Shown in pieces: positions 1 to 9,220 of a stretch of 15,321 nucleotides of DNA (within the stretch, counting starts at the first letter, position 1; every line of letters starts with the position of its first letter). This DNA comes from Cyclostephanos tholiformis (taxonomy: Eukaryota > Bacillariophyta > Thalassiosirophyceae > Thalassiosirales > Thalassiosiraceae). Location of the stretch: NCBI GenBank assembly GCA_036939975.1, contig JALLPB010000486.1:1-15321 (forward strand), read 5' to 3'. Both the position numbers and the translations under genes were made by a program. The notes under the pieces were generated by a model, which saw only the letters and a program-made list of their open reading frames with translations, did no database searches and was not told where the DNA came from.

Positions 1-235
1 GCGATAGTCTACTATTCCTTTTTGCACGTGAATTACATGTAGTGCTAATTTAGCCGTTTGCCTCTCTTCTTGTCTTCTATTTGCATTAATTATCTACATT
101 TTAGGTATCGTAGTTGCAATCAAAGGCGCAACGAGTTTTTCCTCCCCAAAAGGAAAACCCCCGACATACACGGTAGACCTTTTTCACCATACTGGCTCGG
201 ACAACTCAACAACAACTGAAGATCAACAATAAACC
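1..235 (+). promoter_or_regulatory. Upstream region and 5' leader of the N-CoR-like gene
   Basis: This is non-coding sequence upstream of the ATG at 236. The last ~40 bases are A/C-rich (caacaacaac-type) and free of upstream ATGs near the start, like a 5' leader. I see no clear TATA box or other promoter motif, and no trace of the 3' end of another gene. The boundary between promoter and transcribed leader cannot be placed. Confidence 0.4.
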
Positions 236-3200
236 ATGTCCGCCTCTGATAATAATAATAACAATAATAACAACAACAACAATACCAATAGCAGCGGGAG
301 GGGCTATTCGGGATATCATCGCGGCGGAGGCGTCCATCATCAGGGAGGAGGAGGAGGAGGAGGAGGAGGAGGAGGCGTCTGCGGTTGTGGCGGTGGGAGG
401 CACAACGGTCCTCCCGGCGACGGGGGGGGAAGTGGTCTCGGAATCGGCGGATCAATCGGCGCTCCACCCGGCGGCGGTCCACGTGGAGGATCGCCCTTCG
501 ACGGTGGTGGGGAGGGTAATAATAATGATAATAGTAATAATGGCATGCCATTCCGCGGGGGCGTGGGGGGAGGGGGCGGAGGGGGCCAAAACAATAATAA
601 CAACCCGTTTCACTACAGTCGCGGAGGGGGTGGCGGCAACAACAACAACAACAATAACAACGCCCATAGACGTGGATCGTCGGGTCCGCTGGGTCTGGGA
701 GGGGGGGGAGGGGGAGGACCTCCGGGGGGGATCGGCGGCCTAGGCGGGAACAACAACAACAACAACAACAACAAGAACTACCGTGGGGGGGGAGGGGGGG
801 GCAAGTTCAATAACCCCCCCCCGATGATCAATCCATCATCCCAAAAAGAGCGCGAGATGCTTAGCATATACGGCGGGGGAGGGATGCTTGGTCATTACGG
901 GGGTAATCCCGGCAATGTCGGGGGGGGGGGAGGGGAAGGAGGAGGAGGTGGGATGGGATCATCATCGTTCGACTCCGGCTCGTCGCCGATACGCCCGAGT
1001 CATCCCTACGGCGGAGTCCTCAATGATGCCGCGTCCGTGTCTTCCGCCATCGGACCACTGGAAAACGCCGATAATAGCGTTCCTCCCCACTCCGGTATGG
1101 TCAAGCGCAAGCACGTCAACCCGTGTCGATTCGTTGGACACGATCACGACTGGAAGGACTGCCCGAACAACTTCAGGAACAAGAAGAAGATGAAAATGAT
1201 GATCGGTGGGAGGGGAGGAGGGGGGGGGGGACAGCAGCATGGTGGTGGTGGTGGTGGCGGCGTTGGGGGGGTCGTCGGGGGAGGCGGCGGCATCCCGCCG
1301 TCGGACCCCCTCCAGGCAAGGCGACCTCCGAACAACAACAACGGCGGTCCAATGCCGATGAATCACGGTGGCAATAATATTAATAACAATGGTCCCGTCA
1401 GGGGGGTCGGAATGATGGGAGGAGCGATGGGCGCCATCTCGGTCGCTGACCACCCCGGTGTCATTCCGGGGCATTACGGCCCTGCCGTCTCGCTTGAACG
1501 CGGATCGAGCGTGGGGGGACGAATGGTATCGTCCGACATCCACCGTCCCCGCTTGGATCGTGGCAACACGGGCGGTTCCGTCTCCAGCGGCATCGGCGGG
1601 GAGAGGGGATACGACGTTTACGGTAGTAATACCTTCGCACCCTCCGTCCCCCCGTCGTCGTCATTGCTTTCGGGTTCGCGCAGCAGGAGCTTTGGCGAGG
1701 ATTCGCAGCAGCAGCAGCGAGGGTCGGGGGCGGGGGGTAGACACAATAATAACAGTGGCAGTCCCTTCCTCCCCAAACCGGACATGGTGGCAGAGCGTCA
1801 ACGGTCCAGGCATCGAGGAGGTGGGGGCGGGGTCGCCGATGCTCTCCAACAACAACAGCATCAACGGGGGAAGGCCGCTACAAATCCCCATATCCCCACT
1901 CATCCCGGGAAGCCGCCGCATTACCAATCCCATCATCCTCCGTCCCACGACCATTACCAACCCCCACCCCCCTCACAGCAGCAACAGCCTAAGCTGCCGT
2001 CACCCATAACGTCGATGAAGAACGAGCGGGGATATTCGTTCACAACCCCCTCCCTAATTTCCGCGGTGTCGTCATCGCTGTCCGGGCAGTTGAAACGTGG
2101 CTTCAGCTCTGAAGGCGGAGGCGGCGGTGTCGGCTTGGAACGCGCCCTCGTCGGGGACGAACAGCAAGGATCAGATCGCGATCCCATCATCTCTCCCACC
2201 CCTCTTTGGGAGATTCAACCGGCGACGCCCATCGAGAAGTCGTCGACAGTGGCGGAATTAAGGAATCACTGGGTTGGTGGAGGCGAGATCAACCCATTGT
2301 CGTCATCGCCGGGGCAGATACTGAGCGCGGGGAGGGCCGATGGAATTGGGAGGGAGGAGGGGGAGGAGGGGGAGGAGGGGGAGGAGGAGGCGGAGGAGGC
2401 GGACGGAGATGGAGCATTGGCTTCGGTGTTGAGCGGGACTGTGGCTGTGACGGCGCCAGGTATGAGGGAAGAAGAAGAAGAGGTAGAGAGCAACTTCGCG
2501 GCAACGAGAACATCAACAGGAATGTCCGCCATCGTGGCTGTCCCTCCTTCTCTCAGCCTTCGCTTATCGCCGCCCCCTCTCCATGGCGATGCCAAGTCAT
2601 TATCTGTTGACATCGCCGCCCCGACCACTTCTCCGAAGGGCGATTCGCTGTATGCCGATTTGGCGCCGCCATCGCCTTGGTATGCAGTGCGTGGCCCAGT
2701 TGCCACCCCGGCCTCATCGCCAATGCACCCTCCCTCGTCAGGTGAGATGAGTGAGGGATTGGCTCACACATTGTCGCCAAAAGCTATTGCAGGGGTAAGG
2801 GGTAGGCACGATGTTGACGATAGCGCAGGGTGGCCGCAAAATCATATAAAAAGCCACGCTCGGCAGCAGGTTTCAGAGCGCACTCTCCACCAGCCCGCCT
2901 TGGCTGTTGATAATATTCCAGCAAAAGGTCTGATACCTCTGCTTTTAACGTCGTCAAGATCGAACTCTTCTGGGGCAGCCGTCCACGCCACGAATGAAAG
3001 TGTTGTTGAGGAGAAGGATGTTGAAAAGGGAATTGAGAAGGGAATTGAGAAAGAGATCGAAAAGGATAAGGATTTTCCGCCACTAACATGTGCTTCACTT
3101 GGTGACGTTGATAAAATACGCAAGGCAGAGGACATTGTTGCGGCTATGGTGAAGCTGGCCGACTTCAATGCATGCTTATCTGGAGATGGAGTGGGGGTGC

Positions 3201-6200
3201 CTCTACCCTCCAAGATTCAAATAACAAAAGCAATGTCGGTACTTGAATTGAAAATCAAGCTTAAGATGACGGAGGCGATGTGCGTACGCAAAGAAGTGCA
3301 GGCAATTCAAGCCGCCGAAAAGATGAAAGAAGAGCGTATTGCCAAGATGGCGGCGGAGGAGGAGAAGCGTATTGCCATGGAAGAAGAACGATTGGATAAG
3401 GAAGCAGAAGAATGTGCACGAATGCGACGAGCGAAACGCAATGAAATTGTTAGCACCAGACGGCGTGAATTGATTGTCATTTTCGAGAAGCGCAGGACTG
3501 CTCTGCAAGAGAACCGCAAGACGGAGATTTCGCGTATGAAGAAGACGCAGTCGGACATCGAAGGCGGAGTCGTTGAAGTTGACTCCCAAATCGAGACTTT
3601 AAACTCCCAGCTTCAAGAGGCTGAACAGCAAATGGCTGAGTTGGACAAAGCACAGCTTCGTTCTGCAGCGACACTCCCGTCTGGAGCTAAGGGCTGTTTG
3701 GCAATTTCAAAAGTTTTGACTGATGATGAAACCACAAATGATGGTACTGATGTACCCACGTTCGATTATTCCGGTAAAATGAGCGGGTTGGTTGGGCGTA
3801 TATTGGCAGAGAATCAGTTGATCGCAAAAAAGGCTCATTTGGAGGTGCTGGAGGTGATTCCATTCTATCCTGATGCGGAAAGCACTGTCGGCGCTAAGAG
3901 CAGAGGGGTTATTCCTCCTTGTAATGATGATGCCGAGAGAACTTTGATATCTAACAAAGTATGGTCTAATCGTGCACGCAGGGTAACGGGCATTCATGAT
4001 GCACTGTATACCGAACCCACCGAGGTTCCTCACTACCATGAGAACAATGAAAATTTCATCAAAATTGCACCACTTATCAAGGATTGCATACGGAGGAAGA
4101 ATAAAAAACTGAAGTCCCGTTGGACGACTTTAGCAGAACATTACGTTCTAAGACAATCGATGTACAATATACAGATTGGAAATACCGGCGACATGAGTGA
4201 ACGGGGGGGGTATTTTTCTGCCGCAGGGTTTCTCCTCGCTGGTAGAGGTGGTGAATATTATGATGCAATGAACAACGTGGACTCTTCTACAACGTCATTA
4301 CCCAACATTGGAAATGGGTGTGGAGGAGGTAGTGCTTTACAGGCCAGTGCAGCTGGACGTGGGAATAACCCATATCGTAGGCCTCGCAGGGGTATATCGC
4401 CAGGAGATGTAGTACGAAGTGACTACGAACAAGAACAGATCATTGCGGAAATCGCGGCGAAAGAGGCAATGGAAAAAAGGATTAAGGAAGGTGGATGTTC
4501 ACTGCCACGTCAACGTTGTTGGCTGGAAAACGTAAGTTTGTTATTTCTCTGAGCAATTAAAAAAAACACTTACTTACGTGACAATGATCTCCCCATCAAT
4601 CGCAGCAACTATTTGCATCACACACAGATGGTTTCTTTGGAAAGCGAGTTGATGACCCCTTTAGCGATGAGGAAGAGCGTCGCCACGTCAACATTTGGTC
4701 AGACATGGAAAAATGCATCTTCCTTGATCGCTTCCTCCACCATCCCAAGGACTTCCGTAAGATTGCATCCTTTTTGAAGAATAAGTCAACCAAGGATTGT
4801 GTTAAATTTTATTACAATTCAAAAAAGACTGTCCCATACAAACATGCATTGAAGGAATTCATTCAGCGAAAAAACCGTAGGGGGGATGTGGTTTCATGGG
4901 ATGCCACAATTCAAGCTTGTCTCTCCATGGGAGCTGTGGTTAAGGCAGGATGCAGTCCAGAGAAGCCGCTCAAGTTCCTCTTGCCAGAACACGACTTTAC
5001 ATATCATACCTGGAATTTCCATCCCATGCGACTTGAGGTATTTAAAAACCTCATGGAGACAGTGTCGCATGCCAAGCATCTAGATGATGTGAAGTCGTCT
5101 CACGCGGCGAAGCGCAAGCGCAGCAATTGGTTTATTTTGGATGCGCACGAAAAGAAGTACCTTAGGCACGGAGATATAAGTGAAGATCACCATTCGTCGA
5201 AGCGAAAAACGTCGGCGACTGCTGCATCGATCACTGTGTGTACAGCTGCCGCCGCAGTGGATTCCTCAAGTGACGATGATGATCCTAAGCAGGAAAATAT
5301 CAAACTGAAGGTGAAGCGGATCAAAAACAGCAAGGATGGACTTGATCAGGAGAAGCAAGAGGAGCAACGACTGAACCATAAGCCTCAAAAATGGAAGGAA
5401 AAAGAGAAGGAGATGTTTTTAACTGCTTTGGAGAAGTATGGTAAGTTCTCCCGAGGTTTGCATTTGAATGAAATTACTTAAGTTTTGCTGATAACATGTG
5501 GTCTATGTTCACAGGCCACGATTGGACAGCTGTTTCGAAAGCCGTGGGAACTCGTACTCCCACTCAAGTCAAGAATTATTTTTACGACAACAAGAAGACT
5601 ATTGCGAGGCAAAAGGATGCTCTGGAAAAAACGACCAAGACCATCGCCAAAGCTGTGAAAGGGGCCGCATTGGCAGACGATCACGATGACGCGATGGAAG
5701 GAAAGAAGAAGAAGAAGAAGAAGAAGGGAAAGAAGGAAGCCAGTTGTGCAACACCTTCATTGGTCGACACCTTCAAGAAGCTAACACCAAGCTCTTACGA
5801 AACTGATTCATCAAGGCATGGTCCTGCTTCAACCGAGAACACTGAAGATAGCTACTCTGAGACAGTGCGTAGGGAGGCTGGGTCGGATTTGACTGGGCAA
5901 CAGGCATGTGGGCAAGATCGAGAAGAGCAGCACCGACAGTATCAGCTCCGACTACATAATCATCAGCAACAGCAACTCCAATTTCAGCAGCATCTCCAAC
6001 TTCAACAACAACAGCTTGAGCGACTTGTTCAACAGCAGCAACAGGAGGATATGTATCGGCAGCACATGCAACAAGAGGAAATATACCGACAGCATCTTAG
6101 GCAACAGGAAATGCTGCTTCACCAGCAGCATCAACATGCTCGACAGCAGAACCAGCCATATGCTGAGCCGGGACAGAATTGGAATCAATTGGATCGTAAG

Positions 6201-6677
6201 TGCTGCTCGTGGATGCATACCTCTTTCTCTAGTACGATTTCCCCTGCTTAAACACAAGAACTCATGTTGCGCCCATTCTTAGACCGACAACTACACAATT
6301 TGCAAACGATGTTGTCAGTGCGCCGTTCATGCCAGACGCCCCCCATGCCGCAAAATTATCCAATGCCCAGCCAACAACGAGGAAACTATTGCAGCACTGA
6401 GGGTGGTGGTCCACAAAAGCAGCTGCTTAACTCCTCGGATTTGGGACATGTCTATCAAACTGCCGTGGCAGCTGGCATTCCATCATCGGCGTTGGAGGTG
6501 GCACTCGCAGCGGCTGCTAGAGGTGGTGGTGGTCAACAGCTGCAGCAACAGCATTTTTTTTCCAGAAATGAGAGCCAGCGGCAGGCCATGAGCTTGGAGT
6601 TGTTGCGCAGGCTGGCTATGCAACACCCGCATCAGGGTGATGGCAATTGGTATGGAGATGATCCATATCAAAGATGA
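236..6677 (+). CDS. N-CoR/SMRT/Snt1-like SANT-domain corepressor, four exons
   Basis: Exons 236-4531, 4606-5440, 5515-6195 and 6283-6677 join in frame to ~2068 residues ending at TGA. Order: Asn/Gly-rich N-terminus; zinc-knuckle-like motif C297-H302-H304-C309; Pro/Ser/Gln region; acidic Glu/Gly run (~703-755); coiled coil (~1000-1142); a block resembling the N-CoR region before SANT1 (HYHEN at 1266, then a basic helix); SANT1 (~1461-1510, with HHPKDF, IASFL, DCVKFYY, KK); ~180-residue linker; SANT2 (~1693-1742, split by intron 2); poly-Lys NLS-like tract; Gln/His-rich tail. In N-CoR/SMRT, SANT1 lies in the domain that binds and activates class I HDACs with an inositol phosphate; K1480, Y1501, Y1502, K1505 and K1506 match those contacts. 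A nuclear corepressor scaffold is therefore inferred. Human NCOR1 is of similar size (~2440 aa). The far N-terminus is low complexity, so the exact start is less sure than the SANT exons. Confidence 0.88.
248..775 (+). repeat. AAC/AAT and GGA/GGG codon tracts encoding poly-Asn and poly-Gly
   Basis: Trinucleotide tracts in frame: AAT/AAC at about 248-290, 518-541, 638-662 and 749-773, alternating with a GGA run at about 343-375 and G-rich Gly runs in between. They give poly-Asn and poly-Gly stretches in the first ~180 residues of the corepressor. Mixed AAT/AAC use inside the Asn runs suggests some selection or age rather than only fresh slippage, while the GGA run is nearly pure. Further Gly runs continue to ~1300. 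Confidence 0.9.
2351..2400 (+). repeat. 9-bp minisatellite (GAGGAGGGG type) encoding Glu-Glu-Gly
   Basis: A short tandem array of a 9-base purine unit lies in frame and encodes repeating Glu-Glu-Gly, opening the acidic region of the corepressor. The coding strand is almost all purine, so it may form triplex or slipped structures. The unit is a multiple of three, so copy-number change keeps the frame. Confidence 0.8.
3020..3068 (+). repeat. 12-bp imperfect repeat encoding Ile-Glu-Lys-Gly
   Basis: The sequence ggaattgagaag occurs twice in a row with diverged neighbours on both sides, encoding a VEKG-IEKG-IEKE-IEKD series. It is a small in-frame charged repeat just upstream of the coiled-coil part of the corepressor. 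Confidence 0.75.
4532..4605 (+). other. Intron 1 of the corepressor gene
   Basis: 74-nt intron, phase 0. The donor is GTAAGT after the Asn codon of LEN and the acceptor is TCGCAG. Read-through would add six codons and stop at 4552. Removing it joins the RCWLEN end of exon 1 to QLFASHTDG at the start of the SANT1 exon. Confidence 0.88.
5441..5514 (+). other. Intron 2 of the corepressor gene
   Basis: 74-nt intron, phase 1, with donor GTAAGT and acceptor TTCACAG. CTGATAAC about 25 nt before the acceptor resembles a branch site. Removal rebuilds SANT2 across the junction (ALEKYG to HDWTAVSKAVG), which strongly supports the splice. Confidence 0.92.
5700..5738 (+). repeat. AAG tract encoding poly-lysine (NLS-like)
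   Basis: A run of AAG/AAA codons after SANT2 encodes about eight consecutive lysines followed by GKK. It would serve as a nuclear localisation signal, which fits a chromatin protein. The function is inferred from composition only. Confidence 0.75.
5928..6160 (+). repeat. CAA/CAG-rich tract encoding Gln/His-rich tail
   Basis: Mixed CAG/CAA codons with CAT and CTC encode a Gln/His/Leu-rich segment with partly repeated units (YRQH-x-QQEE-type near 6050-6110). Such tails are common in eukaryotic transcription cofactors. Mixed codons argue against recent simple CAG expansion. Confidence 0.7.
6196..6282 (+). other. Intron 3 of the corepressor gene
   Basis: 87-nt intron, phase 1, with donor GTAAGT and acceptor ATTCTTAG. 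Without splicing the frame ends at 6251; with it the last exon continues in frame (HRQLHNLQTM) to TGA at 6675-6677. No domain spans this junction, so it rests on splice consensus and frame alone. Confidence 0.78.
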
Positions 6678-6992
6678 GATCACACACAGTTCAAAAATAT
6701 ATGAATGAAAATTTGTTAATAACTGGTTGAAGTTTTTTTTCACCTATCAACATTCTCTCTAGAGAAGGCGTTCAATCTGCCTTTGCAGATGAATTAACTG
6801 CTATCCCTGTGTACAATCTTAGTCCAAAATTACCAACAGTGCACTAGGCCAACTTTGAATGTGGCACACTCCATCTCTCAATTATTCTGAATTTCTGTGT
6901 ATTTTAAACAATTACTCTGTTTACCCAGCGAACATCAATGTCTTCCTTCGCAACAGACCAATTTTTTGACGAGAATAATTGTGATTCCATCT
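6678..6992. other. Convergent 3' intergenic region (corepressor / SOD-like gene)
   Basis: 315 bp of AT-rich sequence between two converging stop codons. It holds a T8 run near 6733 but no convincing ORF, RNA gene, repeat or mobile element. It must contain both 3' UTRs and both polyadenylation sites, which I cannot place. Confidence 0.55.
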
Positions 6993-7607
6993 TCAGCTTT
7001 CCGCCGTAAGAATTCCACACGACAAACGAGTACCATTCTGGGAATGAGCAACGACTGCATGGCCCAAATTTTCCTTGCAGGTATCATATCCGCTTTTCAA
7101 CGTGAAGGATCCAGCAGCCTCACCGTTCGCATCTGAATTATAAACTGCTCCACCCATACTCGTCCACGGGTCCTCCCCAACTGAATAGTAATGCCCCCCG
7201 ACCTCCTCGGCGTCATCGCAGGTAGTACCCTCGTGAATATGAATGCCGCAGTCGACACAGTTCGGCTCGAGGCCTTGTAGATCGTACGCGAATTGAATGT
7301 TACCCTGAGGTAGAAATGTGGTGATGACTGTGCCAGACGGGCTAATGTCACCTGTGTAGCCGGGGTAACGCTCGTTCATGCTGGCAACAGCTTTCTTAGT
7401 CTTGACTTCGGCTTGAGGCATGAATTTCGCCGCTACAATCATACCGATGACAAGAACAAACATCGGCACGATGATTACCATCCACAAGGATTTATTCTTA
7501 GGGCGCGGCGGGTTTTCGTCGGGGTAAGACGGCATGGAATGCTGGTCTTCGACCTCTACGTCATCAGACGAAGAGTTGGGATCCTGGTTCTGTTTATAGT
7601 CCGTCAT
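6993..7607 (-). CDS. Membrane-anchored Cu/Zn superoxide dismutase-like protein
   Basis: Single-exon ORF of 204 residues; ATG at 7607 in GAAATGA context, stop TGA at 6993-6995. Residues 1-40 are polar and acidic, 41-62 form one hydrophobic membrane span (IIVPMFVLVIGMIV core), and ~90-200 are an SOD-like beta-barrel domain. Known SOD1 copper ligands have counterparts: H123 and H125 in GIHIHEG, H139 in GGHYY, H188 in VVAHS. C130 and C197 (RLSCG) fit the conserved disulfide. The zinc-loop histidines (H71, H80 of SOD1) are absent and the loop between H188 and RLSCG is only a few residues, so the electrostatic loop is missing, as in fungal copper-only SODs. A type II orientation with the domain outside the cytosol is inferred. 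Activity is unproven; it could be a copper-binding SOD-fold protein without dismutase function. Confidence 0.85.
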   Translation of the reverse strand: MTDYKQNQDPNSSSDDVEVEDQHSMPSYPDENPPRPKNKSLWMVIIVPMFVLVIGMIVAAKFMPQAEVKTKKAVASMNERYPGYTGDISPSGTVITTFLPQGNIQFAYDLQGLEPNCVDCGIHIHEGTTCDDAEEVGGHYYSVGEDPWTSMGGAVYNSDANGEAAGSFTLKSGYDTCKENLGHAVVAHSQNGTRLSCGILTAES

Positions 7608-7948
7608 TTCTCAAGAGCCCGACCCAGACGAATAGCACAAATCACTATCACACTAAAATCACCACTGTCCTACTTACCACTATACTACCTATTATTTTCT
7701 CGGGAATCTCCATTTTCAATATCTCATTTTGGACATCGAACTTGGCTTTTTTCAGTCCGTTACAACTCTTGCTCACGTAGGAAATGATATTTAAATATTA
7801 TTTACTATCGTACCTCGGGGCGGGCAGATAAAAATGACCGTCTGTCGGTTCCCTCCCGCCCAGAGAGGCTCCCTCCCTGCTGCCTGCCGGTGAGGTGATG
7901 GGAAGTTGAAGAAAAGCTGCTTTCCTAAAAAAATTGATTTTGAGCAAA
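7608..7948. promoter_or_regulatory. Shared divergent upstream region (SOD-like / coiled-coil genes)
   Basis: 341 bp between two divergent start codons, so it must carry both promoters. It contains a 12-base perfect AT palindrome (atatttaaatat, 7787-7798) and an inverted pair GGGCGGG (7818-7824) and CCCGCCC (7855-7861), which look like GC boxes in opposite orientation. A shadow ORF crosses part of it without supporting features. Which sites act is unknown. Confidence 0.5.
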
Positions 7949-9220
7949 ATGGTAGTAGTGCCACCCCCCCACCCTTTAGCTTTCGCCGCCACCATAGTGG
8001 CGTTGATCCTCCCCTCCACCCAATCATTATCAATCACCCCCTCCAAACCACCGCAACCTCCAAAGTCACTGCCATCGCATACGTCGTCGAACATCGGAAG
8101 TCGATCAACGACCACGGCCAGGTCCTCATGGAACCGCCGTGTTAGTACTCGGCATCAACAGCCGCTGCGCGCCTACACCGTTGCGGATAACATCAAACCA
8201 TCATGGACAAGTTTCTGGAAGTTACCCCCGCCGCTTCAGAAGTTCGCATCTCAATTTGGATCATTGGAAGGTATGTTTTGAAACGTGATGTGAGATGTGT
8301 GATGTTTGGCGACTTTGCGACAAATTCCTGATAATTCACTTTTTCGATTTCGCTCGAACGCGCTCGCTATCGATTAAGACTCGTTATTCTCCTTTGAGGG
8401 GGGGGGCATTTCCGGGGTAGCCACTATACCGCGCATGCCTAATCTGAAAATTGAAGCGGCGACGGTCGCATCTACTAGAGTGGAGGACATGGAAAAATAT
8501 GAACTGCTGTCGGAAATAAATTTCCTCACGGAAACATTTGCAACCCTTGAATCTTCCATAGATTTTAAGTCTCAACTCTTCGAGGAGACAATTAAGAGTT
8601 ACGAATTCAAGGTGAACGCATTGGAAGAGAGGAACTCTCTGCTCGAGATGGGGTTTCAGCGGATGACTGGGGTTTTGGAGAAGCAAGAGCAGAAGCTGCT
8701 GGAGATGCGACTAAAGAAGGAAGGAAACTCCGCTGTAGCTGTAGATAGCAATGCTTTCACTCTCACGCAAGTGCAGGATAGTTTGCAGATTATGGAAGGC
8801 GAAAATGAAATGCTCCGTCAGAGGGTCAGGGCGTTGGAACTAGAATTGAGTGAAGCAGCGTTTGAATCACGCAAAATAATGCCAGCTAATTCCGTTGCAA
8901 TCGCAGCAAGTACTTTCGCCAACGATGTTTCAGATGACACGATGTCAAGTGCAGAGGCATCAGTTTCCATCACTTTTCAAAGCGCGCCGATTTTGCCAAA
9001 GCCACCGAGTGAACCTGTGCCAGCTCACATTCTCCAGGTACAAAAGCTCCAAATGCAAGTGGAAGAGTACGAGCGAGAACGATCCAGCTTAAAGAAATTG
9101 TTTGAACTTGGCATTGTCAGGGGCTTAGAAAAGGTGAGAATGGCATTGAATCCCTGGAATCCTGCTTATAATCTGCAACTTTGGGGAGAGTTGAGGCAGC
9201 ATGGTACGGCTGAATTGTGA
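7949..9220 (+). CDS. Unrecognised coiled-coil protein with signal-peptide-like N-terminus, two exons
   Basis: Exon 1 is 7949-8270 (ATG in AAAATGG context). Exon 2 starts at 8379 or 8421, both in frame, and ends at TGA 9218-9220, giving 387 or 373 residues. I do not recognise the family. Residues ~8-27 form a hydrophobic segment ending STQS-L, followed by a Ser/Thr/Pro/Arg-rich stretch poor in acidic residues; this resembles a diatom bipartite plastid-targeting leader, though no clear ASAF motif is seen. Exon 2 encodes long charged helices of coiled-coil type, a Ser/Thr/Pro linker and a C-terminal Trp-containing block (GIVRGLEKV, NPWNPAYNL, LWGEL). The stop falls where the downstream duplicate of this block reads TGG, so this C-terminus is probably truncated relative to an ancestor. 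The gene faces away from the SOD-like gene. The exon 1 frame is chosen for its leader and its consistent donor. Confidence 0.65.
8271..8378 (+). other. Intron of the coiled-coil gene (acceptor uncertain)
   Basis: The donor GTATGT follows a phase-1 exon end. Two AGs keep the frame: ATTAAG ending at 8378 (108-nt intron) and GGGTAG ending at 8420 (150-nt intron). The first is closer in length to the other introns here; the second follows the G9 run. In-frame stops lie upstream of 8378, so some splice in this interval is needed. Confidence 0.6.

Noticed and set aside
120..551. Minus-strand ORF rich in Tyr, His and Arg
   Set aside because: Translation of the AAT/AAC and GGA repeats on the wrong strand; no start context or domain.
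962..1543. Long minus-strand ORF (193 codons) opposite the corepressor N-terminus
   Set aside because: It is the complement of Gly/Asn-rich coding sequence; composition is Thr/Pro/Arg biased with no motif or leader, and the plus frame runs unbroken into recognised domains.
7413..7787. Plus-strand ORF of 124 codons over the SOD-like gene start
   Set aside because: Shadow of the minus-strand SOD-like coding region and its promoter; Arg/His-rich with no recognisable feature.
7906..8145. Alternative plus frame with ATG at 7906 in exon 1 of the coiled-coil gene
   Set aside because: It ends at a stop before the donor site and lacks the hydrophobic leader; the frame from 7949 links to exon 2 by consensus splice sites.
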